Positions 33,490 to 43,239 of a stretch of DNA of 64,000 bases are shown in pieces. Positions within the stretch are counted from its first letter, which is position 1. The number at the start of each line of letters is the position of its first letter. The stretch spans positions 1 to 64,000 of the forward strand of contig JAWKUK010000016.1 in NCBI GenBank assembly GCA_041398605.1, in the 5' to 3' direction. The position numbers were made by a program, and so were the translations under genes. The notes beneath the pieces are model-generated. The model was not told where the DNA came from, made no database searches, and was given only the letters and a program-made list of their open reading frames with translations. Source of the DNA: JAWKUK01 sp041398605. Its GTDB lineage: Bacteria; Planctomycetota; UBA1135; GCA-002686595.

Positions 33490-34887
33490 TTGACCGCACT
33501 GCTCGCGGGCATCCTTGCCTACGTCGCCCTTCAGCTCGCCGTCGGCGTCCTCGCCTCGCGCTCGATCGCGAGCGAGGCGGACTTCTTCGTCGCGGGGCGG
33601 AGGCTCGGGCCAGGCATCGCCGCGGTCAGCGTCTTTGCGACGTGGTTCGGCGCAGAGACGTGCCTCGGCGCTGCGGGCAGCGTCCATGCGGACGGCGTCT
33701 CCGTACTGACAGTCGAGCCCTTCGGCTACGGGCTCTGCCTCCTGATCACCGGCGTTGTCTTCGCCGCCCCGCTCTGGCGGCGCGGGATCGTGACCCTCGC
33801 GGACTTCTTCCGCGCGCGCTTCGGCGGCGCGACCGAGCGCCTGGCCGCGCTCGTGCTGCTCCCGAGCTCGATCTTCTGGGCCGCCGCGCAGATTCGGGCG
33901 TTCTCCGAGGTGCTCGTCTCGAGCTCGAACGGCCTCGAGCTCAGCGCCGCGCTCGCGCTCGCGGCGTGCATCGCCATCGTGTACACCGTCCTGGGCGGCC
34001 TCTTGGCCGACGTCTGGACCGACTGCATCCAGGCGGGTGTCCTGGTCCTCGGGCTCGCCATGGTCCTCGGCGCGGTGATCCTCGAGCTGGGCGGACCCGC
34101 CGCCGCCTGGGCCGCGCTGCCCGCCGGGCGGGTGAGCCTCGCGCTGCCAGAGGGCACCGGCTGGCTCGATGTCGCCGAAGCCTGGGCGATCCCAGTGATC
34201 GGTTCGGTCACCGCCCAAGAGGTGCTCGCGCGCAGCTTCGCAGCGCGCAGCGCCGGCTCAGCGCGTGCCGCCGGGGTCCTCGGCGGCGGGATCTACCTCG
34301 CTGTCGGCGCGATGCCGGTCCTGGTCGCGCTCCTGGCCCCTGCGCTCAGCGCCGAGTTCGCCACCGGCGACGCGTTCCTGACCTCGGTCGCGCGCGCGTA
34401 CCTGCCCGCCTTGCTGTACGTGTTGTTCGCAGGGGCCCTCGTCTCCGCGATCCTCTCCACCGTCGACAGCGCGCTGCTCGTCGCAGGCTCGCTCATGGCG
34501 CGCAACCTCGTCCACGGCGACGGGGGCTCCGAGCGCCGTAAGCTGCTCTGGGCCCGCGCCGGGGTCGTCGTCTCTGGCCTCATCGCGTGGCGCTTCGCGA
34601 CGACCGCCGAGAGCGTCCTCGCGCTGATCGAGCGCGCGTCGGCGTTTGGGAGCGCAGGCATCGTCGTCGCGGTCTCGATGGGCCTCGCCACGCGCCGCGG
34701 AGGGACCGTCAGCGCGATCGCGGCGCTCGTCCTTGGGACCGGGGTCTGGATGGTGGGCGAGCGCTATCCCGAATGGGTGCGCTACCCGTTCCTGAGCTCC
34801 CTGGCGGCTGCGCTGGGGGCCTTCTGGGTCGGCGCGCTGCTCCGCCGGGGGGCGAGCGTCACACCGGCAACGCCATCGTCGCGATAA
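33490..34887 (+). CDS. Sodium:solute symporter family transporter
   Basis: 465 residues with a TTG start at 33490. About 12-13 hydrophobic helices follow the SSS pattern: ADFFVAGRRLGPGIAAVSVFAT with ATWFGAETCLGAAG near the start, VYTVLGGLLADVWTDCIQAG in the middle, and LVSAILSTVDSALLVAGSLMARN toward the end, the family's sodium-binding helix region. Substrate cannot be told from sequence (sugars, amino acids, nucleosides and others are known). The last 29 bp overlap the convergent second RsmE gene. Confidence 0.88.
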   Translation: MTALLAGILAYVALQLAVGVLASRSIASEADFFVAGRRLGPGIAAVSVFATWFGAETCLGAAGSVHADGVSVLTVEPFGYGLCLLITGVVFAAPLWRRGIVTLADFFRARFGGATERLAALVLLPSSIFWAAAQIRAFSEVLVSSSNGLELSAALALAACIAIVYTVLGGLLADVWTDCIQAGVLVLGLAMVLGAVILELGGPAAAWAALPAGRVSLALPEGTGWLDVAEAWAIPVIGSVTAQEVLARSFAARSAGSARAAGVLGGGIYLAVGAMPVLVALLAPALSAEFATGDAFLTSVARAYLPALLYVLFAGALVSAILSTVDSALLVAGSLMARNLVHGDGGSERRKLLWARAGVVVSGLIAWRFATTAESVLALIERASAFGSAGIVVAVSMGLATRRGGTVSAIAALVLGTGVWMVGERYPEWVRYPFLSSLAAALGAFWVGALLRRGASVTPATPSSR

Positions 34888-35659
34888 CGGCGAGGGCCGC
34901 CTCCGCAGCGGTCTCCAGCCTCAGCACGTGCCCCCCGAGGCGCGCGCGGAACGCGCCGTGGGCGGCGAGGAGGGCCTCTTCGTCCGGCGTGAACCCGCCC
35001 TCCGGGCCGATGGCGAGCGCCAGGCAACGCGCGGTCCTTGGCGCGTCCCAAGCCAGGAGCGAGGCCGGGGCGTAGGGGTCCAGCCAGGCGATGGGGGTCC
35101 CCGCGCGGGCCGCGAGCCAAGCCGTCAGCGGGGTGGGCTCCGAGAGGTCTGGGAACCAGAGGCGCCCGCACTGCTTGGCCGCTTCCCGCGCGGCGCGCGC
35201 GAGCCGGCTGCGACGGGCCTCCCCGGCCTCGCGGGCGTGGGGCGGTGTCCGATGCGTGAGGAGGGGCGTGAAGCGTTGGGCGCCGAGCTGCGTCAGGCGG
35301 CCGACGGAGTCCTCCGCGCGGCTCCCCCGGGGCAGCGACCAAGCGACCTCGATGCTCGGCGTCGGGCCGGCCCCAGGCGCAGGGACAAACGCTGGCTCGC
35401 CGGCGAGCCTGAGCACGAGCGCGCGCTTGCTCACCTCGAGGACCTCCAAGGGCCAGGCCGCGCCGCGCCCATCGAGCCCGGTGATGCGCTCTCCGGCGCT
35501 CACACGCAGCACACGCAGGGCGTGCTGCACGTCCTCGTCGACGAGCCGCGGGACCTCGGTCCGCGGATCGCTCACCAGCACGAAGCGGCGGCTCGTGTTC
35601 GGACCTTCGGCCTCGGCCGCAGGATCAGCGCTCGGGTCCGGGGCGGGCTCGTCTCTCAT
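34859..35659 (-). CDS. rsmE: RsmE-family 16S rRNA methyltransferase, canonical copy
   Basis: 266 residues from the ATG at 35657-35659; a GTG six codons upstream is also possible. The PUA-like part (DEDVQHALRVLRVSAGERI) is followed by AREAAKQCGR, the conserved Glu-Ala-x-x-Gln segment, and the SPOUT knot ALAIGPEGGFTPDEEALL and LGGHVLRLETAAEAALAV. It methylates N3 of U1498 in 16S rRNA in characterised members. Compared with the copy at 25123 it keeps the standard motifs, so it is the better candidate for the housekeeping enzyme. Confidence 0.9.
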   Translation of the reverse strand: MRDEPAPDPSADPAAEAEGPNTSRRFVLVSDPRTEVPRLVDEDVQHALRVLRVSAGERITGLDGRGAAWPLEVLEVSKRALVLRLAGEPAFVPAPGAGPTPSIEVAWSLPRGSRAEDSVGRLTQLGAQRFTPLLTHRTPPHAREAGEARRSRLARAAREAAKQCGRLWFPDLSEPTPLTAWLAARAGTPIAWLDPYAPASLLAWDAPRTARCLALAIGPEGGFTPDEEALLAAHGAFRARLGGHVLRLETAAEAALAVIATMALPV

Positions 35660-35904
35660 CGACAGCACAGGTTGCACAGGGGCTCGAGGACCGACTTGGT
35701 TCCGCGGCCCATCCTCACACGGTATCCTCCCTGGTCCCTGCCCGAGCCCCGCCCGTTACTGCGGGGTTCAAGGTCGGTATCCCCTGGCCCTCCGAGCTGG
35801 ACCGCGCGGTCTGGATCCGGCGGGGCGTCCACCGCCGAAGAGGCGCGAGGTCCCCTTCCCCCCGGGGGCGATCGTGCAGCGCGCTGCCCTACAACGACGA
35901 CCCT

Positions 35905-38061
35905 ATGAGTCCCCGCTACGTCCTGCGCTTCGAGACCGGTGAGCGCCAGGGCGAGATCGTCCCCCTGAACGTCGCGCCCGGCGCGCCGTTCTCCGTCGGG
36001 CGCAAGCCCGGAAACTCCCTCCAGGTGGCCGAGGCGTCTGTGTCCGGCCGCCACGCCGAGTTCACGTTGATCGACGGCGGAGTCCAGCTCCGCGACCTCG
36101 ACAGCACAAACGGCACCAAGGTGGGCGGCGAGCGTGTGCGCAACGCCACGTTGCGTCACGGGGATGAGTTCGCTCTCGGCAGCGTTTCCTTCGTGCTGAT
36201 CGACGAGGAGGCCGCGGCGCCGGTCTCGGCGCCAGCGCTGCCGAGCCTCGAGTCACGCGCCAGGTCGCTGCCCAGGGGCGACGCGCCCCCTATGGCGGAC
36301 CCCGGTGCGGGCCCGACCCGGCGCAGCGGCGCCCTGCCGGCGCCCGCCCAAGGCGACTTGGGGCGCACTCAGGTGCAGCCGCGCGAGGAGACCCTCGAGA
36401 TCACCGCCGCCGACCTGGCGCGGTCGCGCAGCGGCTCGAAGGTCGGGCTCGTCGCGATCGGGGCCTTGGCCGCGGTCGGCGCGGGCCTTTGGTTTTGGCT
36501 CGGCCGCGAGGGGCAAGGGGGCGGGAACGCGCCCGCTCGACCCGTGACCTCGCCCAGCGGGAACCTGCTCAGCGCGGGCTATTCCTTCGAGGGCGACGCC
36601 GGGTGGACCTCTGACGAGGGCGCCCCGAGCGTCTTCCGGACGAGCCGCAGCGCGCGCGCGAGCGGCGAGGTCGGCCTGGTCGTCGACCTCGGCGGTGACG
36701 GTGGCGATCAAGATCAAGCGGGCGCCGCCGGCGACGCCCCGGCGGGCCCTGACTATGCGTTGCACGCTTCGGACGAGGTGCGCGTGCGCGCCGGCGCACA
36801 GCTCGAGGCGCAGGTCTCCGTGCGCACGACGGGCGCGGGCCGCGCCCGGATCGGCCTCAGGTTCGCAGGCGAAGGTGAGTCGGCGCCGCAGCCGATGGAG
36901 CTCTGGTCGGACCCGATCGAGAGCGCGAACGGGCACGAGCTCTTCGCGCTCGCGTCCGCGGTCCCCCCGGGCTGTGACCGGGTGACTCTGCTGCTCCTCG
37001 CCGAGCTCAAGGACGGCGCCGGCGCCGAGGGCGAGGTCGAGGTCGACGACGCCTCGCTCGTGCCCACGGGCAGCGCGAGTGAGCCGCCGCGGATCGGTGT
37101 GTGGGAGGTCGCGGGGCTCGGTACGCCCGCGCGCAGCTTTGCGCTGGCCAAGATCGACCGCGTCTTCGTCAGCGGCGTGCGCTTCCACACCGCGACGGAC
37201 GGCGCAGGCCGTGTCGATGCGCCGCGCGCGATGCGCGCGCTCGCCTATCAGCTGGGGGCCAACGGCCTCGAGCACCGCGTCGAAGCGCCGGGCACGCTCG
37301 CGCTGGTCGTCGAGCCGAGCGCCGCCTCCCGCGGCGTCGCGTCGCTCGGCGAGGGCGGCTACATCGCCCACGGCGGGAACTTTGAGCGGGAGCGGGTCAC
37401 GGACCTCTTGCTCGGCAGCGACATGGACCTCGTGCGCGTCGTCTTCTCGCGGCCGGTCGATGTGCGCGGGGTCGCCGACGGCGACGCCGTGCGGGTCCGC
37501 GTGGCCCTCGGCGCGGGCGATTCCGTGCGTTGGCAGCTAGGGTTCGAGGAAGAGCGCATCGTCGCGCAGCGCATCGCGCGCGAGGCGCGCGCCGCGCGCA
37601 GCGCCGGACGCCCAGGCGAGGCGCTCGCCATGTGGGACAGCCTGCTGGCCGAGCACCCCTTCGAGCAGACCCTCGTCGACGAAGCTGCCACGGTGCGCGG
37701 TGAGGTCGTGCGCGAAGGCATGAACGAGCTCCGCGAGCTCGGGCGTGAGCTCGAACGGGCGCGCTTCTTCCGCCTCGTGGACCTCTACGACGAGCTCGCG
37801 GAGCGCGCGCGCGCGAACGCCGCGCGCTTCCAAGGCAGCGAAGTCGAGGCTGAAGCGAAGGCGTTGCTCGCGACGCTGAGCGCAGAACGCAACCTCTTGG
37901 CGAGGGAGCTCGACAGCTACGAACGCCAGCGCCTCGAGGCGATCGCGGCGTTCCTGGTCGCGAGCGAATCACCGAACCTCGCGCGCGAGGTGCAGAGTTA
38001 CCTGGCTGAAATGCTCGACAATGCCGCGGCGGACGCCGCAGGAAACGGGGGTGGGCGCTGA
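35905..38061 (+). CDS. FHA-domain membrane protein
   Basis: 718 residues. The N-terminal forkhead-associated domain is clear: FSVGRKPGNSLQV, ASVSGRHAEF and LDSTNGTKVGGERV supply the phosphothreonine-binding loops. A Pro/Ala-rich linker leads to one transmembrane helix (VGLVAIGALAAVGAGLWFWL, about 180-200). The C-terminal part, probably outside the cytoplasm, is beta-rich (290-450) and then strongly helical with long Arg/Glu stretches. The stop overlaps the next start (TGATG), so it heads the pseudopilin operon. It may link phosphorylation signalling to the assembly machine; this is inferred from position. Confidence 0.8.
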   Translation: MSPRYVLRFETGERQGEIVPLNVAPGAPFSVGRKPGNSLQVAEASVSGRHAEFTLIDGGVQLRDLDSTNGTKVGGERVRNATLRHGDEFALGSVSFVLIDEEAAAPVSAPALPSLESRARSLPRGDAPPMADPGAGPTRRSGALPAPAQGDLGRTQVQPREETLEITAADLARSRSGSKVGLVAIGALAAVGAGLWFWLGREGQGGGNAPARPVTSPSGNLLSAGYSFEGDAGWTSDEGAPSVFRTSRSARASGEVGLVVDLGGDGGDQDQAGAAGDAPAGPDYALHASDEVRVRAGAQLEAQVSVRTTGAGRARIGLRFAGEGESAPQPMELWSDPIESANGHELFALASAVPPGCDRVTLLLLAELKDGAGAEGEVEVDDASLVPTGSASEPPRIGVWEVAGLGTPARSFALAKIDRVFVSGVRFHTATDGAGRVDAPRAMRALAYQLGANGLEHRVEAPGTLALVVEPSAASRGVASLGEGGYIAHGGNFERERVTDLLLGSDMDLVRVVFSRPVDVRGVADGDAVRVRVALGAGDSVRWQLGFEEERIVAQRIAREARAARSAGRPGEALAMWDSLLAEHPFEQTLVDEAATVRGEVVREGMNELRELGRELERARFFRLVDLYDELAERARANAARFQGSEVEAEAKALLATLSAERNLLARELDSYERQRLEAIAAFLVASESPNLAREVQSYLAEMLDNAAADAAGNGGGR

Positions 38062-39767
38062 TGGCTCGCACAGCGACCGGGATCGACGTCGGGACCCACA
38101 CGGCGATCGCAATTCGAGGCCAGTACAAGGGCAACACGTTCCATGCGACGGGGTTCGCCGTCGCTCAGAATGACGGCGACGAGCCCGCGGACGCCTACCG
38201 TGCGCTCGCGCCGGAGCTGAAGGCGTCCGGCTTCAAGCCGACCGCTGCGCGCATCGCGGTCAGCGGCCGGGACGTCAACGTGCGCTATACGCGGGTCCCC
38301 GAGGTGCCTGATTGGCAGCTCCGGAACCTGATGCGCTTCGAGGTCCAGGAGATCGGCGACCAGTCGGGCTCCGAGGTCGCCTCGGACTTCAACCTCCTGC
38401 CGCGGCCGCCCGAGATCAGCGGCGAGGACGTCGTGCTCCTCGCAATGGCGCGCGAGTCGCTCCTCGAGCAGCACCAAGCCGGCCTCGCGTCGGTCGGCGG
38501 CACGCTCGACAGCTTCTCGCCGGCGGCGCTCGGCCTGTACAACGCGTTCTTGCGCTACGGCGTCGTGCAGGACGAGACGGTCCTGCTCGCGAACGTCGGC
38601 GCCGAGAACGTCGACGTCGTCATCACGCGCGGGCCGGACCTCCTCTTTGCGCGCAACCTGACGGGCGGCGGGCGCCTCTTCGATGACGCGGTCGCCCAAC
38701 GCTTCGGCGTCGACCCGGCGCGCGGCGAAGAGCTGAAGATCGAGCTCGCATCGCTGAAGCCCGGCAAGCCCCAGCCAACGCCGAACCACGACAAGGCGAG
38801 CCGGGCGATCTTGGGGGCTGCGGGCCAGCTCGCGTCGCTGTTGCAGTCCGCGGTCATGTTCTGCAAGTCGCAGGTCAAGATCTCGGGGCTCAAGATCGAC
38901 CGCGTGCTCTTGTGTGGCGGTGGCGCGGCCCTCGACGGCCTCGTGGAGTACCTCCGCGCGGGCATGGGCGTGCCGATCGAGCTGTTCGATCCGTTCCGCG
39001 TCGTCGACACGTCGGCGCTCGCACCTGAGGTCGCGGACCAGCTCGAGGAGTACAAGCTCGAGGCGGTGGTGGCCCTCGGCCTGGCCACGATGGGCAGCGA
39101 CCCTGACGCCTACGGAATCGAGGTCCTGCCAGCGAAGCTCGCCAAGCAGCGCGAGTTCCTCGGCGGCACGATCTGGTTGATCGGCGCCGGGCTGTTGCTC
39201 GTCGGGCTCCTGGGCTTCCAAACGAAGCGCCTCATGGATCGCCTCGACGTCCTCACGGGCGAGGGGCAGCGCTTCAAGACGCGCTATGAGCGCGAGCGGC
39301 GCGTGCACGACGAGACCGAAGGGCTCATCGCTCAGAACGAGGAGCTGATCGGGCTCGTGACGCGCTTGAACGGCGTCGTCGGGCAGGGCGAGCAGCTCGC
39401 GCGCACGTTCGAGGTCCTCGACCAGCACTTGCCGGCGGACTTCTGGCTGACCGAGATCGACAGCGGCTGGGACGTGGACCCCGAGCTCGGCCTCGCGCGT
39501 GGTATGGAGGCGCCCGTCCTGCAGCTGCGCGGCCGCGCCCGCGAGGGCGTGCAATCACCCGCGAGCCAGCACCAGCGGATGGTGCTCGCGCTGCGCGAGG
39601 GGCTCCCCGGCGTGGCCGTGAACGATTCCATCGACCGCAATGATTTCCACGTGGACCTGACCTGCTTCGCGCCGCCGTCACCGGACGCGGGTGACACCGC
39701 GGAGGGCGCAGCCGAGCGCGGCGCGACGACCCCCGTGCAGCGCCGCCAGGGAGGTGGCTCGCGATGA
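38061..39767 (+). CDS. GspL-like protein (PilM actin-like domain plus PilN-like tail)
   Basis: 568 residues. Residues 1-350 form a PilM/GspL actin-like ATPase fold: GIDVGTHTAIAIRG (phosphate loop), ILANVGAENVDVVIT-like segment and RVLLCGGGAALDGLVEYL. A transmembrane helix (GTIWLIGAGLLLVGLLGF, about 368-388), a coiled coil (VLTGEGQRFKTRYERERRVH) and a periplasmic PilN-like domain follow. In type IV pili PilM and PilN are separate proteins, whereas GspL of type II secretion carries both, so the architecture is GspL-like. It should couple the cytoplasmic ATPase to the periplasmic part with the next gene product. Overlaps that gene by 4 bp. Confidence 0.85.
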   Translation: MARTATGIDVGTHTAIAIRGQYKGNTFHATGFAVAQNDGDEPADAYRALAPELKASGFKPTAARIAVSGRDVNVRYTRVPEVPDWQLRNLMRFEVQEIGDQSGSEVASDFNLLPRPPEISGEDVVLLAMARESLLEQHQAGLASVGGTLDSFSPAALGLYNAFLRYGVVQDETVLLANVGAENVDVVITRGPDLLFARNLTGGGRLFDDAVAQRFGVDPARGEELKIELASLKPGKPQPTPNHDKASRAILGAAGQLASLLQSAVMFCKSQVKISGLKIDRVLLCGGGAALDGLVEYLRAGMGVPIELFDPFRVVDTSALAPEVADQLEEYKLEAVVALGLATMGSDPDAYGIEVLPAKLAKQREFLGGTIWLIGAGLLLVGLLGFQTKRLMDRLDVLTGEGQRFKTRYERERRVHDETEGLIAQNEELIGLVTRLNGVVGQGEQLARTFEVLDQHLPADFWLTEIDSGWDVDPELGLARGMEAPVLQLRGRAREGVQSPASQHQRMVLALREGLPGVAVNDSIDRNDFHVDLTCFAPPSPDAGDTAEGAAERGATTPVQRRQGGGSR

Positions 39768-40549
39768 ACGACTTCTGGCAAGAGAACAAGCGCCTCCTGA
39801 CGCTGGCGGGCTGCGGCTTGCTCGTCTACCTGATCGGCTGGCTTGTCATCGACAACCTGTATGGCTCCAAGGTCGCCTCGGAGACGCGCAACGTCTCCAG
39901 CTACCGCACCAAGCTCAACAGCGAGCGCTACAGCGTTGAGAACCGCAACGAAGCGCGCAGCGAGAACGAAGCGTTGCGCGCCTCGCTCGCAGCGCTGCGG
40001 GAGCGCGCGGAGTTCGTGCCGCGCCCTGAGTTCGTGCTGCCCCCCGGCAGCGCGGGCGTGGCCAGCAGCCACTACTTCGCGATGGTCGAGCAGGTGCGCG
40101 AGCGCCTCGCTGCGGCCGCGGGGCGGAAGCGGATCGTGCTGCCCCAGGGGCTCGACCTGGACATGCTGCAGACGAACTCGGTCGACCTCATCGGGCGGCA
40201 CCTCGCGGCCCTCGACCTCTTGGACCGCGCGTTGACGCTCGCGATCGAGCACAACGTGAAGCAGATCAAGAAGATCCACATCAACCTCGACCCCGCGTTC
40301 AGCGCCCGTCGCGGCCTCGGGCCCGTCGAGGAGACCACGATCGAGCTCGAGGCCGTGTCCGCGCCGGACACGATCACGGACTGGCTGCAAGCGACCCAGA
40401 CCACGGCCTTTGGCCAAGTGCTGCCGGTGCGGTCGGTCGAGGCGCGCACCGCGCGCGCGAAACAGGACGAGCTGCGGCTCAAGGTGACCTTCTCCGTCGT
40501 GACGCTGCACCTCAGCGAGGACCTCGTCGCCGAAGGTGAGATCGACTGA
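39764..40549 (+). CDS. GspM/PilO-like inner-membrane assembly protein
   Basis: 261 residues with a good ribosome-binding site (ggagg about 9 nt before the ATG). A single transmembrane helix (LLTLAGCGLLVYLIGWLVI, about 11-29), a coiled coil (YRTKLNSERYSVENRNEARS) and a ferredoxin-like C-terminal domain match the PilO/GspM plan. It should pair with the GspL-like protein encoded just upstream to form the inner-membrane alignment complex of a pseudopilus. Identification rests on architecture and order, since sequence conservation in this family is low. Confidence 0.75.
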   Translation: MNDFWQENKRLLTLAGCGLLVYLIGWLVIDNLYGSKVASETRNVSSYRTKLNSERYSVENRNEARSENEALRASLAALRERAEFVPRPEFVLPPGSAGVASSHYFAMVEQVRERLAAAAGRKRIVLPQGLDLDMLQTNSVDLIGRHLAALDLLDRALTLAIEHNVKQIKKIHINLDPAFSARRGLGPVEETTIELEAVSAPDTITDWLQATQTTAFGQVLPVRSVEARTARAKQDELRLKVTFSVVTLHLSEDLVAEGEID

Positions 40550-40551
40550 AC

Positions 40552-43239
40552 ATGCGCAAAGAGCCCATCCTCTTCGCGGCCATCGCCGTCCTCGGCGGGC
40601 TGTTCGTGGCCAAGAACCTCGGCGGGGCGGCCCGCACCAAGGAGCCCCGTGGCGGCGCGAAGGACTACGCCGGACTCCCGATCCCCGACGTCTCCCGGTC
40701 CGGGATCCGCGGCGACAGGGACGTCGATTTTGGCCGCGACTTGTTCACGCAGCCCCGGGACACGACGCCGCTGCCGCCCCTCGGGCTCGTCGCGCCGCCG
40801 CTCGAGTCCTTTGGCGCCGTCGCGCCGCCGACGGCGTGGGGGCCCGCGCCGCGGCTCCACGCCAAGTTCCTCCGCACGCCGACGCCGCAGCCCGACGGCG
40901 TGCTCGAGCCCGGCCTCTTCGAGCCCGTCGAAGACGTAGAGCTGAGCGAGGTCGCCGCGACGTTCGATCCGGATGACCCGGACCAGCGCGCCGCGCGCAT
41001 CGAGGGCTTCAAGCGCCAGTACGACTGGATCTATACGACCAACTTCAAGTTCGGGCAGATCCGCAACGACGACCGCTACCGCCTCGAGTCGCGCCCGAAC
41101 GAGAAGCTCGAGTTCTTCGAGGTCGACCCGACCACGGGCCAGGGCAAGTTCGTCGGGATCAACGCGGTCGTCTCCTACGAGCGCAGCCGCATCCAGGAGT
41201 TCGGCTTTGCGGCGACGCCCGCCAACGAGGTCGAGCTCGGTCGCGTCGAGTTCGGCGCCCAGCTCACGGCGACGGACTTCGAGCGCGCGTTGCGCTTCGC
41301 GGACCGCTGCATCGAGCTGCGCAACGAGGCGCCGCGCGCGCTCGAGATCGCCGAGGAGATGTACCGCCTCGCGGACGAGATCAACCTGCAGGGCGACTTG
41401 CGCCCGCGGCTCGGCCTCGGCCTGTGTTACGAGCTCGGCTTCCGCTTCGAGCGCGCCTTCGACACCTACACCGCGCTCCTCGAGAAGAACGAAGGCGGGC
41501 AGGCCCGGGTGCTCGCGCACCTCGGTAACCTGCGCGCGCGCCTGCGGCTCGACCGCCGCGCCGAGGATGACCTGCGCCGCGCCGTCGAGCTCGCCCGCGC
41601 CGATCCCGCGGTGCGCCAGCTGTATGGCCGCTTCCTGATGGAGCGCGGCCGCTTCGACGAAGCGCTGGCGCAGTTCAGCGCGGCCGCCGACGCAGAGCCG
41701 CGCGGGGACGATGCGGTCCGCGAGCGCGTGGAGCTGCGCCTCGACCTCGCTGGCGCGCTGCTCGCGAACGGGAGGATGGAAGACGCGCTCGATCGCTTCT
41801 CGAAGGCGTTGTCCGCGGACCTCGACGACTCCGTCGGCCGGGCACAGGTCGCGGTCGCTGGCATGGGCGCCGCGGCGCTCCTCGTCAGCGCCGGTACCGG
41901 CGACGCCCGCGGCTTGCCGGCGGCCTCGAGCTCGCCGGACGCAGGCTTCGAGCTGCTCATGACCCAGGGCCTCGCCGCGCTGCGGCGCCAGCGCTGGACC
42001 GAAGCGCGCTCGGCCCTCGAGTTCGCGCGCGGCGCGGACCCCTTCCGCGCGCACCTCGCGCTCGGGGCGCTCTCGTTCCTGGCCGAGGTCACGGGGCACC
42101 CCGAAGAGGCGCTCGGCTTCATCGAGGAAGCGTTCACCGCGAACCCGGTCGACACCTGGGTCCTGTACCAACGCGGCCGCCTCCTGGCGGTGAACGGCGA
42201 CATCAACGGCGCTGAGGCGTGCTTCCGCGCGGCCCTCGACCGCGAGCTGGATTACGTCCCGGCGCTCGAGGAGCTCGGCGCGCTGCGCAACGAGCTCGGG
42301 GACTTCGATGGCGCCGAGCTGTACTTCGAGCGCGCGCTCAACCTCGAGCCGGAGCGCGCTGTGACTTGGGCGCGTCGGGGCTTCAATCACATTCGGCGCG
42401 GCGATCTGCCCGCGGCGAAGGCGTGCTTCGACCGCGCGCGGATCGCGCGGCCGGGCCTCGCGAGCGGCGCCCTCGGGCTCGCTTGGGTCGCGTACGCGAC
42501 CGGTGACACCACGGAAGCCTTGACGCTCTTCGCGCAGGTCGAAGAGGACCGGCGCAACGCAGGCCCGCAGGACCCCGTGCGCGCGTACGCCAAGCAACAG
42601 GGGGATCGGATCCGCGACCACGAGACCAAGGAGACGTGGCGCGATCGGTTCGACCGTGAGGCGGGGCGCATCGCGAACGATTGGCGCCAAGAGGAGGGCT
42701 TCGGGCCGGAGACGCTCTTGCGCGACGGGCAAGTGGTGCTCGAGGGCACCCTCGAACGCGCGGGTCGCACGCGGGTGTTCCGCGAGCTCTCGACCGAGCG
42801 CTTCCTGTCCTTCTTCGCCGAGGTCACCGTGCTGCCCGACGCGGCGGGGACGACCAACGGGATCTTCATCTCAGTCGAGCGCGACCGCACGGGGCAGAGC
42901 GAGGCGCAGGCGGAGATCCTCCTCGCGCGCAACCGCGACGGCGTCCTGCAGGCCAAGGTGCGCCGCAGCTCAAGCGACGACGGCGAATGGAAGGACGCGC
43001 TCGCGGGGCCGCCGTGGCCCGTCGGCAAGCCGGTCCGTGTCGGGATTGAGCGTGTCGGGGACGAGGGCGCCTCGACGTTCACGCTCTACGTCGCCGGCGA
43101 GCCCGTGTTCACGGGGCTGCCTGGCGACGGGATCCAGCGCTCGAAGCTCAACGTGCGCTTCGGCGTGTTCACCGAGGGCATGCCCGGCCGCAAGGCCGCC
43201 CTGCGCTTCGACGACGTGGAGGTCGTGCGCCGCCGATGA
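40552..43239 (+). CDS. TPR protein with C-terminal concanavalin-like domain
   Basis: 895 residues. One N-terminal transmembrane or signal-anchor helix (PILFAAIAVLGGLFVA) is followed by a Pro-rich region and a long array of TPR helices (about 220-690; for example NLEPERAVTWARRGFNHIRR and AVELARADPAVRQLYGRFLM). The C-terminal 190 residues are beta-rich and LamG-like (RFLSFFAEVTVLPDAAGTTN, VRVGIERVGDEGASTF, LRFDDVEVV). It takes the place where PilP or GspC-type periplasmic linkers often stand in such operons. The likely role is protein or glycan binding at the assembly site. Start 2 bp after the previous stop. Confidence 0.8.
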   Translation: MRKEPILFAAIAVLGGLFVAKNLGGAARTKEPRGGAKDYAGLPIPDVSRSGIRGDRDVDFGRDLFTQPRDTTPLPPLGLVAPPLESFGAVAPPTAWGPAPRLHAKFLRTPTPQPDGVLEPGLFEPVEDVELSEVAATFDPDDPDQRAARIEGFKRQYDWIYTTNFKFGQIRNDDRYRLESRPNEKLEFFEVDPTTGQGKFVGINAVVSYERSRIQEFGFAATPANEVELGRVEFGAQLTATDFERALRFADRCIELRNEAPRALEIAEEMYRLADEINLQGDLRPRLGLGLCYELGFRFERAFDTYTALLEKNEGGQARVLAHLGNLRARLRLDRRAEDDLRRAVELARADPAVRQLYGRFLMERGRFDEALAQFSAAADAEPRGDDAVRERVELRLDLAGALLANGRMEDALDRFSKALSADLDDSVGRAQVAVAGMGAAALLVSAGTGDARGLPAASSSPDAGFELLMTQGLAALRRQRWTEARSALEFARGADPFRAHLALGALSFLAEVTGHPEEALGFIEEAFTANPVDTWVLYQRGRLLAVNGDINGAEACFRAALDRELDYVPALEELGALRNELGDFDGAELYFERALNLEPERAVTWARRGFNHIRRGDLPAAKACFDRARIARPGLASGALGLAWVAYATGDTTEALTLFAQVEEDRRNAGPQDPVRAYAKQQGDRIRDHETKETWRDRFDREAGRIANDWRQEEGFGPETLLRDGQVVLEGTLERAGRTRVFRELSTERFLSFFAEVTVLPDAAGTTNGIFISVERDRTGQSEAQAEILLARNRDGVLQAKVRRSSSDDGEWKDALAGPPWPVGKPVRVGIERVGDEGASTFTLYVAGEPVFTGLPGDGIQRSKLNVRFGVFTEGMPGRKAALRFDDVEVVRRR

